A stretch of DNA of 64,000 nt from Cricetomys ansorgei (GCA_026225945.1 JAMJFZ010000320.1:13157501-13221500); one strand, 5' to 3'; shown: positions 1 to 13,403, numbered from the stretch's first letter. Made by a program: numbers and translations. The notes: a model not told the origin generated them from the sequence alone.

Positions 1-860
1 GCCTTTAAAGATGTTGAGTTCTGAATTTAAGATTTCCACTGCCTGCCAAACCTCCGACAGTGGTCCATATCTCTTCTCTCTCTTTCACCCTCCCAGCCTG
101 GATGGGATATGTGCTAATTGCTCAGGCTTGCTAGGCAGTGGGGCATTTAGCCCCAAACCTTTCCAGTCCTGCACTTTTTACTTTCCTCCTTTATTCCATT
201 GCTGTTTGTCTGAAGTCTTTGCCAACTTGTCAGCTGGGCACATCAACAAACACAGACACTGGAGATGAGAGGTGCTCTCTCCAGTTTCATTTCACCTAAG
301 TTGTCGGAAATGTTGTGGCTTAGATGATCACCTCAGATAAGAGAATTTGAGGGTTTCATTTCTGAGACAGGCTGCTTGGGGCCCATGAAGTTCCCCCCCC
401 CCACCCTTAGGCACTAGAGAACAGGAGGAACTGTTTGAAAGGGCACTAGAAGATTGATTTGGGAACAGGGATATTGGAGAAATGCAAGGTGAGCTTTACT
501 AGGGAGATGAGAAGACAGGCCTTCCGGTGTAGAATTCCTGTTTAGAAACAGGCAACCTCCTCCTGGAGAGGAGGTCTGAAGCTACAAGGTAAGAGACCTA
601 AAAAGGGTTGGCATTTTATAATTGCATCCTTTTGGCTCCAGGGAATCGCTAGATGACATATCTGCATAGCATTAAGGTGGATGTGAGACACCCCACCCTG
701 TAGGTAGACACTGGGGCAATTAAGTCCAAAGGCTTTAAAGTCTGTCATATCTACACCTTCATTTTTGAGTGTCTTACAAAAATCTAAGACATAACAAGGG
801 CTCAATATCATTTGTTGAATGCTAGAAAAATTAATAACACCTGAAGAGCCTAGCCTTGAA
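1..860. other. Unannotated unique-looking sequence
   Basis: I see no gene and no recognisable repeat here apart from a run of ten C at 393-402. The short open frames at 11-268 (+) and 542-865 (-) resemble no known protein and have the composition of random non-coding DNA. A polypyrimidine acceptor-like site ends at 410 and a donor-like AAG/GTGAGC lies at 486-494, but the 78 bases between them have stops in all three forward frames. Confidence 0.6.
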
Positions 861-1050
861 GTCACTCAGCTGTTTACAAGCCTCTTGACCTTGGCGGAGG
901 TTAACTTCTTAAAACCTTCGTCTCCTCATCCACAAACAGTAGTGTGGTGGTATCTTTCTTATAAAGTAATTAAGAAGATTAGACAATGAAAGAAAGGGCT
1001 TAGAACCTCATCTGGCACACAGCGAATAAGTGTTAACCATTAATAACCAG
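861..1050 (+). repeat. MIR SINE (ancient, tRNA-derived)
   Basis: The sequence follows the MIR core and 3' half in the sense orientation. It has a 'cttgacctt' block, then a 'cttcgtctcctcatc' block (MIR: cctcagtttcctcatctg), then 'gggcttagaacctcatctggcacac', which corresponds to the MIR 'gcttagaacagtgcctggcacat' end. Divergence is high, as expected for a mammal-wide element. Confidence 0.7.
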
Positions 1051-1294
1051 AATTAAAATTTCTGTTAAGTGGTAGATTACATTTAAACTCTCACCATAGG
1101 GTAAGAAGCATTGGAAGAGCAAAGGAAAAGGGAAAATTTAGCATTTGTTGTGTCCCAGATCTGAACGTTGGGGAGAAAGGATGCATTCAGATGATTTGTT
1201 TAAATGAATATCAGTGAGATGGCTCCTTGAATCACATGCTGACTGACCTGTCTATGCATTCTCCTAAACTGGCTGTGTGTGGGTGTGAGTAGTT

Positions 1295-1352
<58 letters not shown>

Positions 1353-2053
1353 TATGTGTAAGGCACTTAAAACATTAACAGGAGAAATATGTTCCAAGAT
1401 AATATATGTACATCTACTACAGTCCCTACGATTGTCAATAACAGATATTGTTGGAAACAATTTCCGAGAATGTGAACACTTCCTAAATCCGTTATGGAAG
1501 AGTATTTTTAAAAACATGTCTGATGTCCATGTTTTAAATTTCTAGTAAATTGAATTCTTCAAATACTTCCTGAAAAACCAGTATTTATCAAAATGCCTTT
1601 AACAATGTTCAGATCCTTAAGATTTTGGTAATTAACTATATGCCATATGTTGCTATTCACTACGTGTGACCTTCTCTTTCTATCTCTAAGGAAACCCCTA
1701 GTCTGGTAATTTATTTTAGTATTTGCATTTGAACTGTGAACTCAATTGTCAGAAAAATGCAGGAAATCCAAGGATTTACACATGACAAATACACTGTGGC
1801 TGAATAATGTCAAGAAACATCAAGGCCATCAATATATGGCTTAGAGATATTGCTAAGGATGCAAAGAGGCTCTGTGTGCTATGGTGTATTATTAGAAAAT
1901 CATAAAGTCTAGCAACTTTAGAAGGACTCAAGGTCATTACAAGTGTGTACAGGCCATCGACTAAGAAATAGATCAGGAGAGAAGAATAACGTAATCAGGT
2001 TAGAAACACCATTAATACAATCTATGCATTCCAAAGTCTGAACCTTTTTATTC
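1051..2053. other. AT-rich stretch without gene
   Basis: It holds the (GT)n/(GA)n microsatellite listed separately and otherwise unique-looking AT-rich DNA. The frames at 1200-1517 (-) and 1297-1545 (+) are translations of, or across, the microsatellite and are not genes. Confidence 0.6.
1297..1352. repeat. (GT)21 (GA)7 compound microsatellite
   Basis: Uninterrupted GT dinucleotides run from 1297 to 1338 and switch directly to GA from 1339 to 1352. The GT part can adopt left-handed DNA and the tract is likely to be length-polymorphic. Confidence 0.97.
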
Positions 2054-2055
2054 AT

Positions 2056-2106
<51 letters not shown>
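2054..2106. repeat. (TTTA)n tetranucleotide microsatellite
   Basis: About thirteen uninterrupted TTTA units. No SINE body is attached on either side, so it is not obviously the tail of a retroposon. Confidence 0.97.
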
Positions 2107-2108
<2 letters not shown>

Positions 2109-4589
2109 GTAAGTGGCAGACAATTAAGCTTTGAATATAACTTTTATTTTCTTAAACCATTCTGGTATCACTGATGGCCAACGCAAATTAAAATCTGTTG
2201 TTGGATCACAAACATGATTAAATACAAACCTGTACATAAAACTTTATCCTGCATTCTTGCCAACCTGCTGGAACAGTGACCTGGAGTGACATCTTCACTA
2301 GCTATCTTAGAAAGGCCCAGCCCCGGCAGTTCACATTCTAGGCATACTAGGCAGTTTACCTAGTAAAATAAATTTACTAGGTAATGTTACTTGGAAAAAA
2401 ATAAACTGAGTTAGCTTAAGGAAATAGTCACAAGAAACTTGTTACTGCCAGGAAAAAGCATCCTAAGGACCCTCTGAATAACAACATCCCAAGACCAACT
2501 TAGACCTTTTGATAATTCAAACACAAACTCTAATGAAACGAGTTTGGGGCTATTTTTTTTAGCCCAAACTCTGACAAATAGGCCAGGCAAATAGCTTCAA
2601 AGTCAATTCAGCTTTCTAGAAGACAGGTAAAAATAGCAGTACATCAAAAGACAAAAAACAAAATTAGAGTAAGCAAGGGAAAAATATACCCTTTTAGTAT
2701 CCAGCTGCACTGTAACAATGATATTTGGAAAAGAATATTATCTATAAAAATAGAGCAGATGCCAAGATAGTTTCAAATATATCACAAAAAGGGGATAATT
2801 TAACCAGATATGAGAGCTTAATTTTGCTTGGATGAAAAAAATGAAACTAATGGTGTATTTATTCAGCAGGATCATATTCCAACTTGAAATATTCACTCAC
2901 ACCAAGTTAAATTGTATTCTTTATTCCTAATTAGCATTTAGAACAATGCTTCTTGACTTTGCGTAACTTACACAAGAAAATTGATGTAAGGGTTCATTTG
3001 ACTTCCACGAAAACTGACCCACTGTGTCACAACTTCAGCTCCCAAAGGATTTTATTCTGTGAAAGCTATGTGATTAACTCTACTCGTGTGTACAGTTCCC
3101 GAAAGAATTGAAGTGCAAAGATGCTCTTGGTAACATTAACTTCGATTCTCATTAAGCTGATAGATCTGCATTTACCTATTAATAAAAAAACATATAATGT
3201 CTGCATATTTATGTAGATTTTTTTTTATTTCTGAGTCTAATTTTAAAATTTAAAAATGTGTATACACCATCATTTCTTCTGTTTTCCCGGTCTCCTCTGA
3301 CTTGGGTACCATTTGCTGTCTGCTCTTTAAGCCACAGGCTGTCATCTTCAATACTCCTTTCTTTAAGAACCAACAAATTGTCCTTAGGATGTGACAAATG
3401 ATGGCAGGTGCAAGCTGGAAATACTCACTGTTTCATCTCAAGAGCTGAGCTGAGATAAAGGCAATGGGACTTTTCCGAAATAACTTTTACAGAAGGATAA
3501 AATGATTTCTATATACAAGAAAACAATTACCAGCTAACATTAGTAGCACCAGAAAATGGTAAGCTAGAATGAGCAATAAAAACATAGCATTTGGAGTGAG
3601 ATATTAGAGAGTAGCTATTAAAATATCTTACTCAATTTCTATTACACCTTAAAATGAAAGTCATCAAAATGTCATTACAGGCCTTTCCCAGCTTCTTTAG
3701 AGGGAATTGAATAATTTCTGGAAATTGAATGCTATCCAGGACTCACTTAAAATCCTTTGAAATAACAGCAAAGCAAAACACAACGTGAAATTTATGACAT
3801 CTTAGATTACAATACGTTCATATACGTACCAGGGTGTTTTTGCCTTCAGATACCTACAATTAAATATGTCTTATGAAATTAATGACTCACAGAGAATGGT
3901 GCCTTCGAGAAGACCTGAAGTCAGAAACCTCAGTAAAGGGAGTCAGAGTTCAGTTCTGCAGGACTGAGGTTGACAAAGCACACATAGAGCAGTTTAAAAA
4001 AAGAAAAAGAAAACCTTGTGGGGGAACAAAATCAATTATTTCAAAATTAATTCAAGCCACCATGTATTACTTAAGCAAGGCAGCACAAAACTTTTGAAAG
4101 CTTCTCAGCTAACAGCTGAACAGGAGTTGAACGACTGCAATTAAACAAAAAAGACATCTTTATCCCGGCTTTTAGAAAACTAGGACCCTATAAAGGATTC
4201 TCAAGCCGGAAGAGACCTTCCTTTGACATGCTGTAGTTCTGGCTGAAGTTTGCTAGCTCTAACAATAAAATCTACACAAAGTAAAGCTTATTTTTGCAGA
4301 CGTCCCCCTCCCCATGAGGATCGACGCCACAGCAATCAGAGGTTCTTGATCCCCAAGGTTGAAAAGAGCATAGGAAGCACCTGATTACACTTTGTTAACA
4401 AAAGCTAGGCGGTCTTTTGAAAAGGACTAACAATAAAATTCTAACTGGTTCTCTTCAAACCTTACACGCGAAAAGAAAACTATTCAAATTTTAAATAGTC
4501 ATATTTAGAAAGCAGTTTTCCAATGCTCCTAGCAAGAAGCACATGCAATGTTTGAAAAAAAAAATGTTGATTTTTTTTTCTTTTTTTCT
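2107..4589. other. AT-rich repeat-poor stretch
   Basis: No gene, SINE, LTR or LINE is recognisable. The notable element is a perfect 12-bp inverted repeat (2356-2367 and 2373-2384, loop of five). The only longer frame, 3873-4097 (+), resembles no known protein. The lack of rodent SINEs in this and the neighbouring blocks is itself unusual. Confidence 0.55.
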
Positions 4590-5330
4590 TTTTTTACCTT
4601 TCGGTTCGCGGAGGGCGTCGCTTCTCCTGGATCCCTTTTTCCGGAGGATTGTCAGTGCTGGCCGATTTAGAATAAAAACCATTAACACATTACTTCAAAA
4701 CAAAACAAAACCCTACCAAGCCGCTTTGAGACAGAAACTAACTGATGGTGCCTTAGAGGCGATACATGCCTTCCCTGATTCCTATTTCGCCCTCACCAGC
4801 TTATTCGCAGCGTCTCTTCCCCGCAACATCCATCAATTAACAGTTTTTAAGGGAGCAGGGCTATATTCCGGCTCATCGGCTGATCATCTCCACAGCCACT
4901 GAATCACCCGGGCTCCTTTTTAACAAGCGTCTAGAAAGCAAACGACCGGGGACACAAGCACTACGTTCCTGGGAATCGCAGATCGGACCCAGCAACTTTC
5001 CCTCAAAGAGCCCAGCCTGAGACTGCTCGTCCCTATCCCCGAGCCACAGCACGTCTGCCTGCGTGTGCTTGAGCGCTTGAGCAAAGCGATGCTCCCGGGG
5101 TCAGGGGAGCTGAGGCTGACTTACTCCGTCCTGGCGAACACGGCTACCGGGGAGGCGGCCCCAGCTGAGAAAGGGAGGACCGCAAAGCACCCTCCCTGAC
5201 TCTCTCTGTCCACCTACGATCTCATCGTGCGACTCGCAAATGAAATGCTAATAGACGCGAGGACTGATGCCAATTTCCTGCACTTTGCTCAGCGTTTCCG
5301 CGGCCCCAACACAATAAAAGATAGCTGTTT
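4590..5330. promoter_or_regulatory. Small CpG-island-like segment, candidate promoter
   Basis: Seen directly: I count about 31 CpG dinucleotides in the 480 bases from 4,861 to 5,340, with a GC content I estimate in the mid-50s percent. That gives an observed/expected ratio of roughly 0.8, while surrounding DNA is strongly CpG-depleted. CpGs also cluster at 4,600-4,660. On the minus strand a GTAAGT donor-like hexamer (5124 to 5119) follows the CpG-dense part, as expected if a first exon is read leftward. Small orphan islands like this usually mark a promoter, a developmental enhancer or a lncRNA start. The frames inside it (4543-4902 +, 5222-5431 -) resemble no known protein. Transcript and direction are unproven. 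Confidence 0.5.
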
Positions 5331-7183
5331 GTGGAGAATGCCTTGTTCCATACCATTAACTCCGAACAAAACATATTTTTAGCGGGACAGCGGTGTTTAC
5401 TCGTAAGAACTGATGAATTGTTCTGCACCATATATCACCCGCAGACAAAGACGTTCAACTACAGTTTTGGACATAAATCAAGGTACATGCTCCTCAATAA
5501 AAAAAAAAAAAAAAAGCAAACCACTGCTTAAGTCCCTCAAACCACAGAGATTGAGGTCAGGCTGGCCATAGCAACAACGAGCAGAACTTAGGCTTCCAGA
5601 AGGACCTAGCAACCGATAAATGAGTTCAGATCTCTTTTCATCTCCACTGGTGTGAAAGCCAAAATTAAAAAGATTAGATCACCCTGCACCCACCACAAAA
5701 GGTTCCACAATGAGAAAGTCATTTCCAGCCTCTGAATCGCATCAAATAAATAACATTCATCCTTGCTATAATGAACAACTTTCAAAGTAAATTGAATCTC
5801 CATAGTCCCGCATTCCCTGGCCGAACAGTATTTACATAACAATATATCACAGGAAGACCTGAATGGATCTTGTAAATGGGGAGTTGGGGGATAAAACATC
5901 TTTAGCCCAGATTACTGTATGTTCAGACTGCTTTGCAGTGCCCCTCATATAAACAGTGTCTTGCACCACGAACATAAACAATGTTTTTAAATTGTGGGAA
6001 ATGAAAGTTCTTAGGTACCTTGTTAAATGCCTGGACTCACCCAATGAACTACCTTTGTGGGACAAGAATGAAGATAAAACAAATTACTTACTGCCCTTAA
6101 ACCATGCTCTAGACCCATTTTGTGACAAAGAATTCTCACCTGTGTGGATCCTGGACTCTTTGTTCATACCAGCAATCTTTGATCCTAAATAGCTGCTGAG
6201 TTTTTGCATGGTACTTAAAAATGAAAAAAACATTTGCAAAAAAAAAAACCATTTTGCTTTTCAACGTGTGCCTCATTCATCATTTGCTATTTCCTCGAAA
6301 GTCCAAGACACTCTCCATTGTCATGACAATAATGACTGTGAAGTTTTAGGAATGTCTCCACACACAGTGTTCATGTTCAGCAGTCTAAATGAGACTCCCT
6401 GTCTCCTGGTCACTAAACAATAAATTAAGGGCTACTCTCCAGATCACATCAACTCCCAGAAACTATTGTACATTGCATATGTTTCAGATGGCGTGCATTC
6501 AAAGTAAGACAGCCAAGTCTATGGCAAAAATATACCAGCCTAATCTTATCTCTTTGTGGCGGCTCACACAGATATTACTATTTGAACTCCACAGGGAATC
6601 TCATTAATTTTTAAAACTCTCTGACCTCAGTACAGTTGAGTATAAAAATAATTACAAATTAAGAATGAAAGAACATCACTTGAATTCTGCACAGCCATAT
6701 GCTCTGCCTTGTACAGAACATTACTATCGTCAAACGGAAATTCTTTTTTTTTAAACAGATATAAATTTAAACAGCATGATAAATGTTCCCCACACAGACA
6801 TTAAAAGCAGCTCACCCTTCCACCAGCTTTGCTCACACCTCACCTCCGATGCCTCTAGTAACACAAAGCCCTGTGAGCACAGACAGGTTCTGCAAGCAGG
6901 GGACAGCAGGGAGGATGCCCTCTCAAAAATATTTACCTAGAGAGACTTCCTTTCTGTCTCTCTCAGTCACAAAGATACAGAGATGCAAGAATTGTGTATA
7001 AATATCTTCTTACCTAAAACTTGTCAGAAGGATGGTCTTGTCATTGCGGTTCCCTCCTGGTTTCTCCTTTTGCCATCATGGGAATTGGCTCCGGTATGTT
7101 GAGTACTCTGTGCCTCAGTTACAGACACTCATCTGCCTGCATTGAACCTACAAGGGGAAAGGAGAGAGGGAGGGTAGGAGAAT
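5331..7183. other. Repeat-poor stretch
   Basis: No gene recognised. There is a 17-base A run at 5499-5515 and a CATAGCAAC half-motif (RFX X-box half) near 5566-5574. Short frames on both strands have no family resemblance. Confidence 0.5.

Positions 7184-7217
<34 letters not shown>
7184..7217. repeat. (GA)n microsatellite
   Basis: GA dinucleotides inside a longer purine-rich stretch (about 7,150-7,250) with one GGA interruption. Confidence 0.9.
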
Positions 7218-7218
<1 letters not shown>

Positions 7219-10200
7219 CACTACAGAGAGACTAAGAGAGAAAGAAAGCGAGCCAGCACAACTGCTGACTTGAGTGAGACTAAGAACCTAAAACCCTTAG
7301 CCAAGTGAAGCCTGAACAAAACTGATCAAAGCTTTGTCCTTCATCAGCAGAGTAGACAGCTAATTTTTTTTTTCCTCCTCTGAAAGTAGGACTGTCATTG
7401 GGGATTCTCACCAGGACGGCACAGACAGAGGCAGACCTTCTCCAGAGCGCTAGTGCTGCCCAGCAGCCCGTGCAGAATACAGGTACCTATTGTTCCGGAG
7501 ACAGATATGTAGCCAGCCAGTCAGCCTCTGACAGATCTCAGCAAACCAGCGAGCCTGCCTTCGTTTTAACTCCTTCTTTACTAGTGCCTATTGCTGAGAA
7601 GCACAGGTCTTCTCATCACCCAGGAGAGATAAATGAGGCTGAGGCCGATGATCTCACGGCAGGAACTAAGCCTGCATCTTTTACAGAGAGGGGACTTTAG
7701 CTGCTAGTGCTGAAGTGTGGCATTTGATGGTGAATGTCTTCTTTTTCTAGGAAGAAATGAAGGGTTAGATTAGAAGAGGAAGACAGAACGTAAGAGAAAA
7801 CCTTTGACGTGCAACATGAGTAGGACTGCCACTTTAATAAGGAAGATGAAAATTAAGGTTATTCCAAATACCTTGACTGTAAATATAATGTCCCAGCACA
7901 AATGGGGTTCACTAAACCAAAAGAGTGCATAGGCAGAAAGCCCATTTAGAACATTCTCTATAAAAAGCCACCCAGTAAACCTGTTTCCCAAGGGGCTGAA
8001 TCTTTTCATCCTCTGTCCCCTTTTTATAAACTCTACTGCTTTCTAATGAATCCCTCAAATATCTCTCATCCCCAGTGCCACACCATTGCCCCAAATCTTG
8101 CAACATTTACAGGAGCCCAGAGAAAAATGACGTATTCTCCATTTCTCCTTGGTGGATCTGAAGATCCAGACAGAACATTTGCTTCTTTAAATTCCTGGAC
8201 CTCAGCTGACCACACTGTGTGTCTAGTTTTTATCTGTGTGTATTGACTGAATGATTTTCTTTTATAGGGTGCAAAAGGAGGCTTTGCTTTTGGTTGTATG
8301 ATAATAATGGAAAATAAGAAATAGAATAAAAAAAAAAGTAGCTTGTCATTGAGTTAAGACAAGAGGCAACCACAAAAGACTTACTATGTGCACTTTACTT
8401 TCTCTAGAATGAATGCCATTAATTGTTACCAGGATTCCCCCCAAGGAAAACTGTGCACATTCTGAAATAGTAGGTATGCTGCAGTGGTAGTTATGAAACT
8501 CCTTTGTAAAATCTACACTCAGGCATCACTTTACAAAGCCAGAGGGTAAATACTGAAAGCAATAGAAGGAGCTTTAGTCATGCGTGGCTGTTGATGGTAA
8601 TGAGACATGTAGAACACAGCTATGCACTGCCGAACAGCTTCTCCCAAGTAGTTATGGTTTGCTTTATTTATTGTTAAAAGAAAAGTAGTACTAGATTACA
8701 TCAGGGTGTTTCAGAAAACTCTGCGTGGGGATGGGGGGGGCACTAAAAAGTACAGTGTCTCTTGTCCTAAATTCCAGCATTTCAAAACCATTTCAAGTCA
8801 TGTTGATTTAACTAGGACTCTGAGCAATTAATACAGGCTTTGGAAACCCAGAAGAAGTTAAAATTGCTTAACTTGGTGACATCTGAAAAGGCCGCCTTGT
8901 GCTCTCTGCTTAGGGGGAGCTTCTATTAGACTCAAAATGTCAACTGACTTCACCTGAGCAAAGGGAACTATAAATGCTTTCTTACTAAACTCATCTAATC
9001 TTAATATATAAACCAAGAAGAGAAAAGAGAATCTTGTAGCTCATTTCTTCCCTGTGCACAGTCTGATTTCCCCCCAAACCCATTTTAAAGAATGTGCTCT
9101 CTGTTCAGTCAATGGATAACTTTGTTTGTTATATGACTATCCTAATAGCAAAATAGGAAAAGCCCATCCAGTGAAAGCAAGGAGGATAGACTATAGATCC
9201 TTATACAGAAAAGCCCTGGGTCTCAGCAGAGGTGACAACACCTATTCGTAGCCCTTAGTGCTGCCCTAAGGCTGCAGTTTAGAAGGGACTTGTAGCCTCT
9301 CACTCCTGAGCACATGAGAAGACTTAAGAGTAAGTGCATTTAATTAGAGCACTACCCAGACCCCAACCAGATCTTATCTTTTATGCCCTCCCCCCCACCC
9401 ACTTTGATCTTTCTGTTCCACTTCTGTTACCTTCAGAAAACTGAGCTTTGGTGTGTCAAACTAGTTTTAAATAGTCAGCTCTGAACATGTTTGAACACAG
9501 ACAGTTCTCATAGTCAAGGTGCATCATTTTTTGGGTGGGTGTGAAGAGGGCTATCAACATTAATGAGAGTCATATGCTTAGGGGAACACAAAACCGGCAT
9601 ACTACAGAGAGAATAGACACACATATGTGTCTGCTGTGCATAAAAGAGTTTCAGTGTTTGTGCAGGCACATATTTTTATAGGCTTTGGAGGAAAGGAAAA
9701 TAATTTAGTGTTTTTTGTTTTTTTTTATTAAGTTCCTACTGGGATGCCTCTGTTATCTTGCAATTCCTCACTATAGCTCTAAGCTTATAATTCACACCCA
9801 TCTCCAATTTGCTAAATAAATAAATCACTTCAAGTAAGAGTCCAATAGGATATGCCAATCGTTTTTTTTTTTTTTTTTAAACAAATTGTCATGTGCTGGG
9901 GTCTGTAAAGTCTAAACACAGGAGGGTGTGGGCCCCACCCTTCATAGCAGCCAGAGGTCCTCTGGGTCTTCTGATGCTCCCCTAGGCATTTAACTCTTTT
10001 TATCTAAACAGCTAGATCTGAGAAACTCAAAATGGAGCTTTCCAGAGGAAATGTGAAGGTAACATAATGCCTTCATTATATTAGGGAATATTCCGATTTT
10101 TTATAATTCCCCCTAGGACATGTCACAGTGCCATTCAGTCATTCATTCACACAACGAACCCCACGCTAGTGTGACTTCTGAGGGACTGACTCTCCAGGAA

Positions 10201-12540
10201 CGCTATAAGTAACTCCACTCTAGCAAAGTTAAAAATAGTCTCTCTACCAAATTAAGCGTTATCTATGTCCTCCATGCAGCTATTAGACACATAGAAAATC
10301 GCCTCTGTGCACAATCTACAAATGGCTTAGATTACATATTAAAATTCTAATTAAAAGTCTCCTTCTTATCTACATTGGCTGATTTGTGATTACAAAGTAA
10401 ATTCAGATTTGGAGTGAAACTTGTAAGGACTGGTGATTTCTGATGGGTGCAAGTTAACGGCAGAAGAATAGAGATTTTTCGATAGAAAGAAAATGGAAGT
10501 AACGTACAAATTCTGAGAGTCTTTTTAGACCATGACTGTTTAGTGTCCTTGTGGTCCCCTGGTGACTTCCACTCCCAAGAACTTTACTCTCTTGAAAGTT
10601 AGCGAGCAATAGTCAGGACAGCTAACATCTCCTCAAGACACAAGGGGGAAGTATTGGCATGAATGACATTCAAAATGAAAAAAAAAAAGAGTTAAGAATC
10701 CGATTACGTACTTCAGAGAGCATGTACTAAGGATAAACCAAAGCACTGCAGGATTTCAAAAGTAGAATGCAATATGGGCTAACTCCCACTTAATTCATAA
10801 ATATATAAAGATACTGTTTCTAGGAGTTTTGTTTTAAAAGATCATGGATAATTTAATGGAAAATATCAGGAGGTACCTGACACCCTTCAAGGTGCGCAGT
10901 CTTTACAGTAGGAGCAAAATTACCCATTTTCTCACCATCCCACGATTCAATCTACTTTGTGGTCTAGCTGATCTCTTCCCTGCCATATAGTTTAAATAAT
11001 ATAACTACTTGGCTTTAGAAAAGCCCTGTGAGATACTTTTATTCATCAGTTAGTAAGCCGTAGGATGCTTTGAAATAATGGTAGAGCATACTGCCTTCCT
11101 CATTCTCCAGTAGCTGCTGGAAGTCAAGTCTGAGAACGCGCACACACCGGGAAGAGAATGTTAATATTTTGAGTGGCAGCAAAAGGAAAGCATTTGCATT
11201 GTAGCAAGTGTAAATGAAACAAGATGCTGGCCTGTGTTCTTGTAAATGTGTTCCCAAGTACTCTCAGACTTCCAGCACAATGAATAAGAAGTCAACATGA
11301 AACTGACTGATGAGAGTTGATATCCAACACAAAAGCATTTCACAGAAGTTAAGAAGCTCCCACAAGGGGATTAGGCAAGAAAAAAAAAAAAGGGAAAGAT
11401 TTCACCACGTATACTTTGCATGTTTGCATAATTCTTTAAAGAAAATCAGAACATTCTAGAACAAACATTTTCTTCAGGAATTCCAACTCTGAAAGGTTTT
11501 CTTAATAGATAGCCACTATTTTGCAGTCAGATCTTTGAGTGAAGTAGGACCTACCTGGCTTCTCCAAGAAAGAGCCTTACAGCAGCTGAGAGTGGCCTGA
11601 CATAAGTAGAGCCTCACAGGAAGTGCTCCATTCTTATATCTGTCCTACGTAATCTTCCCATACAGGGTTTTGTTTTGTTTTTTGTTTTTTGTTTTTTTGC
11701 TAAAAGTTGGAATAAGGCATGATTTATTAATATGGCAAAGTCATTACAATCTGAACCAAAATGTTATTGGACCTTTCCCTAGCCATCGCTGTTTAAGGGA
11801 ATCTTTAAAAAACAATTTAGTTTCCTTCCACCCAGTCAAGTTTTCTCCACAGATAATTGACTTTCATTATATGCACAAGAAACATCAGTGAAGTCAGTAT
11901 GCATGAGGCATTTAAATATTTTCAAATGAAAGTATGTCTGTATTCATGTTCGGGTACCCAAACACACTCTCATTTGATTCTGTGGAACTGGTCATTAACA
12001 CCCCTCTAATGTACGAGAAAGCACCCTTGGAAACTGGAAAGGCCACATAACCAGCCAGCTAATAGTCGGTGTTGGGGACTCTTTTAAGCAAGCCATGTGT
12101 CCTCCCTGATGATCATGCTGACTGACTCTTTGCAGCCCCACTCCCACCAAAGTTCTGTCTTGTTCTCTGACTTTTTCCTTGCTCCTAAGTACCCCTTTGG
12201 GATTTTAAGGTTTACCCCAGGAGACTCCCGTCATCCAAAGTGTGTTTGAAATGCCAACGTGTGATTGCTAGTTGTTCATGAATACCTTGAAACATTGGAT
12301 TATCAATGTTCATAACTGTCTAAATACAGCAGGACAATATGAAACCAATCACCATGTACATCAGTCTAACATTTCAAAGCATACCACTGTAATCAAGTTG
12401 CCATAAACTTAAAAAAAAATAAAAGGTTACTAATGCTTGAAAGTGGCACTCATGAAATAATACTCGATTCTAAGCATTGGGAAAATAAGCATAGTAGCTA
12501 CACAATTCCAAAATAGATTCTACTTACTCGACTGCCCATC
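7218..12540. other. Long repeat-poor, gene-less stretch
   Basis: More than 5 kb in which I recognise no SINE, LTR, LINE or coding exon. Minor features are T runs near 9,863-9,879 and a G run near 8,732-8,740. The 100-codon frame at 7398-7700 (+) is not low-complexity but resembles no known family. A minus-strand GTAAGTAG donor-like motif sits at 12537 to 12530, at the left edge of the CpG-retaining segment that follows. Confidence 0.5.
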
Positions 12541-13400
12541 TCCTTCTGAACTAGGACTCTCGTCTTGAAGAATTTCACCTTTTGAGAACTTGTCCACACC
12601 CTCTCAACCCGGCAGACCCTCTTCCTCTGGGAAACTATTACCCAGTCAAAGAGCCATGTTTAAATAACAATTCAGTTACTTTATAAAAGTCACCAAACTT
12701 CTCTTCGGAAACCCCTTCAAGACACAGCTGCCTGCCGCTGTCCAGTGTCAGATGAGTGTCACCATAGTTGTGTGGTCACGATTCCATCAGCGGTTTTTCT
12801 CCCCTTCCAGGACACAAAGTAGAGAAGGAAGTGGGAAAGCCTTCTCCACGAGAGTGACTTTCCACTGGATGGGGAGGAGAGAGCTAGCAGTGTTCAATAC
12901 AAGAGCAAAGCCAGACGTGCAACGGAGGGAAACAAGTTTTCTGAGTTACATTTGGACACCAGACTTTTATTTCTCAACGAATAAACTGAAACAAAAGACA
13001 GAACAGAATGAGTCTGTACGCTGGGCTCCAGCAAGTCGCTGCAAATCAAAAGAAAACGAAGAAGCGGGCAAGAAGAGAACGACGAACGTTCTAAGCAAAT
13101 GAGTTTCTTCTTTCACTCCTGCACCGTGTTCTCAGAGCCCCAGTCCTCGCTGCAGACCGTGGTGGATCCTCTTCCTGCTGAATCCTCACTATTCCGGAAC
13201 ACAGGACTCTAAAAGGAGCGGAGGTCAGGCACTTGTGTGCACTTGGCTTTTGCAGTGACAACGAATCAGAAACGATAGCACCGGAGGGATTTATGAATTT
13301 TTTACTCCCATAGTCACAAACAGCAGACGTTTACTTTATAAAGAGAGCTTTTAGATCCTTCTCGCAGTTTCCATAGTGATTTCATTTTTCCCTTTTATCG
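12540..13400. promoter_or_regulatory. Second CpG-retaining segment
   Basis: By eye about 24 CpGs fall in 12,900-13,460 at roughly 48 percent GC, an observed/expected ratio near 0.7, well above the flanks. No rodent repeat is present. A palindromic ctttataaag lies near 13,335. The 116-codon frame at 12752-13102 (+) resembles no known protein. Together with the TATA/CCAAT pair just downstream and a minus-strand GTAAGT at the left edge, this is a candidate promoter-proximal region. Confidence 0.4.
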
Positions 13401-13403
13401 CAG

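Noticed and set aside
411..488. Acceptor/donor pair bounding a 78-base exon
   Set aside because: Stops in all three forward frames, and the C-run acceptor is a low-complexity coincidence; too weak to list as a candidate exon.
5545..5585. B1 fragment ('ttgaggtcaggctggccata')
   Set aside because: Only about 20 bases match and no flanking B1 body exists; counted as unique sequence.
7398..7700. 100-codon plus-strand frame of balanced composition as a small protein gene
   Set aside because: No recognised motif or family and no supporting splice or promoter signal; kept only as unannotated sequence.
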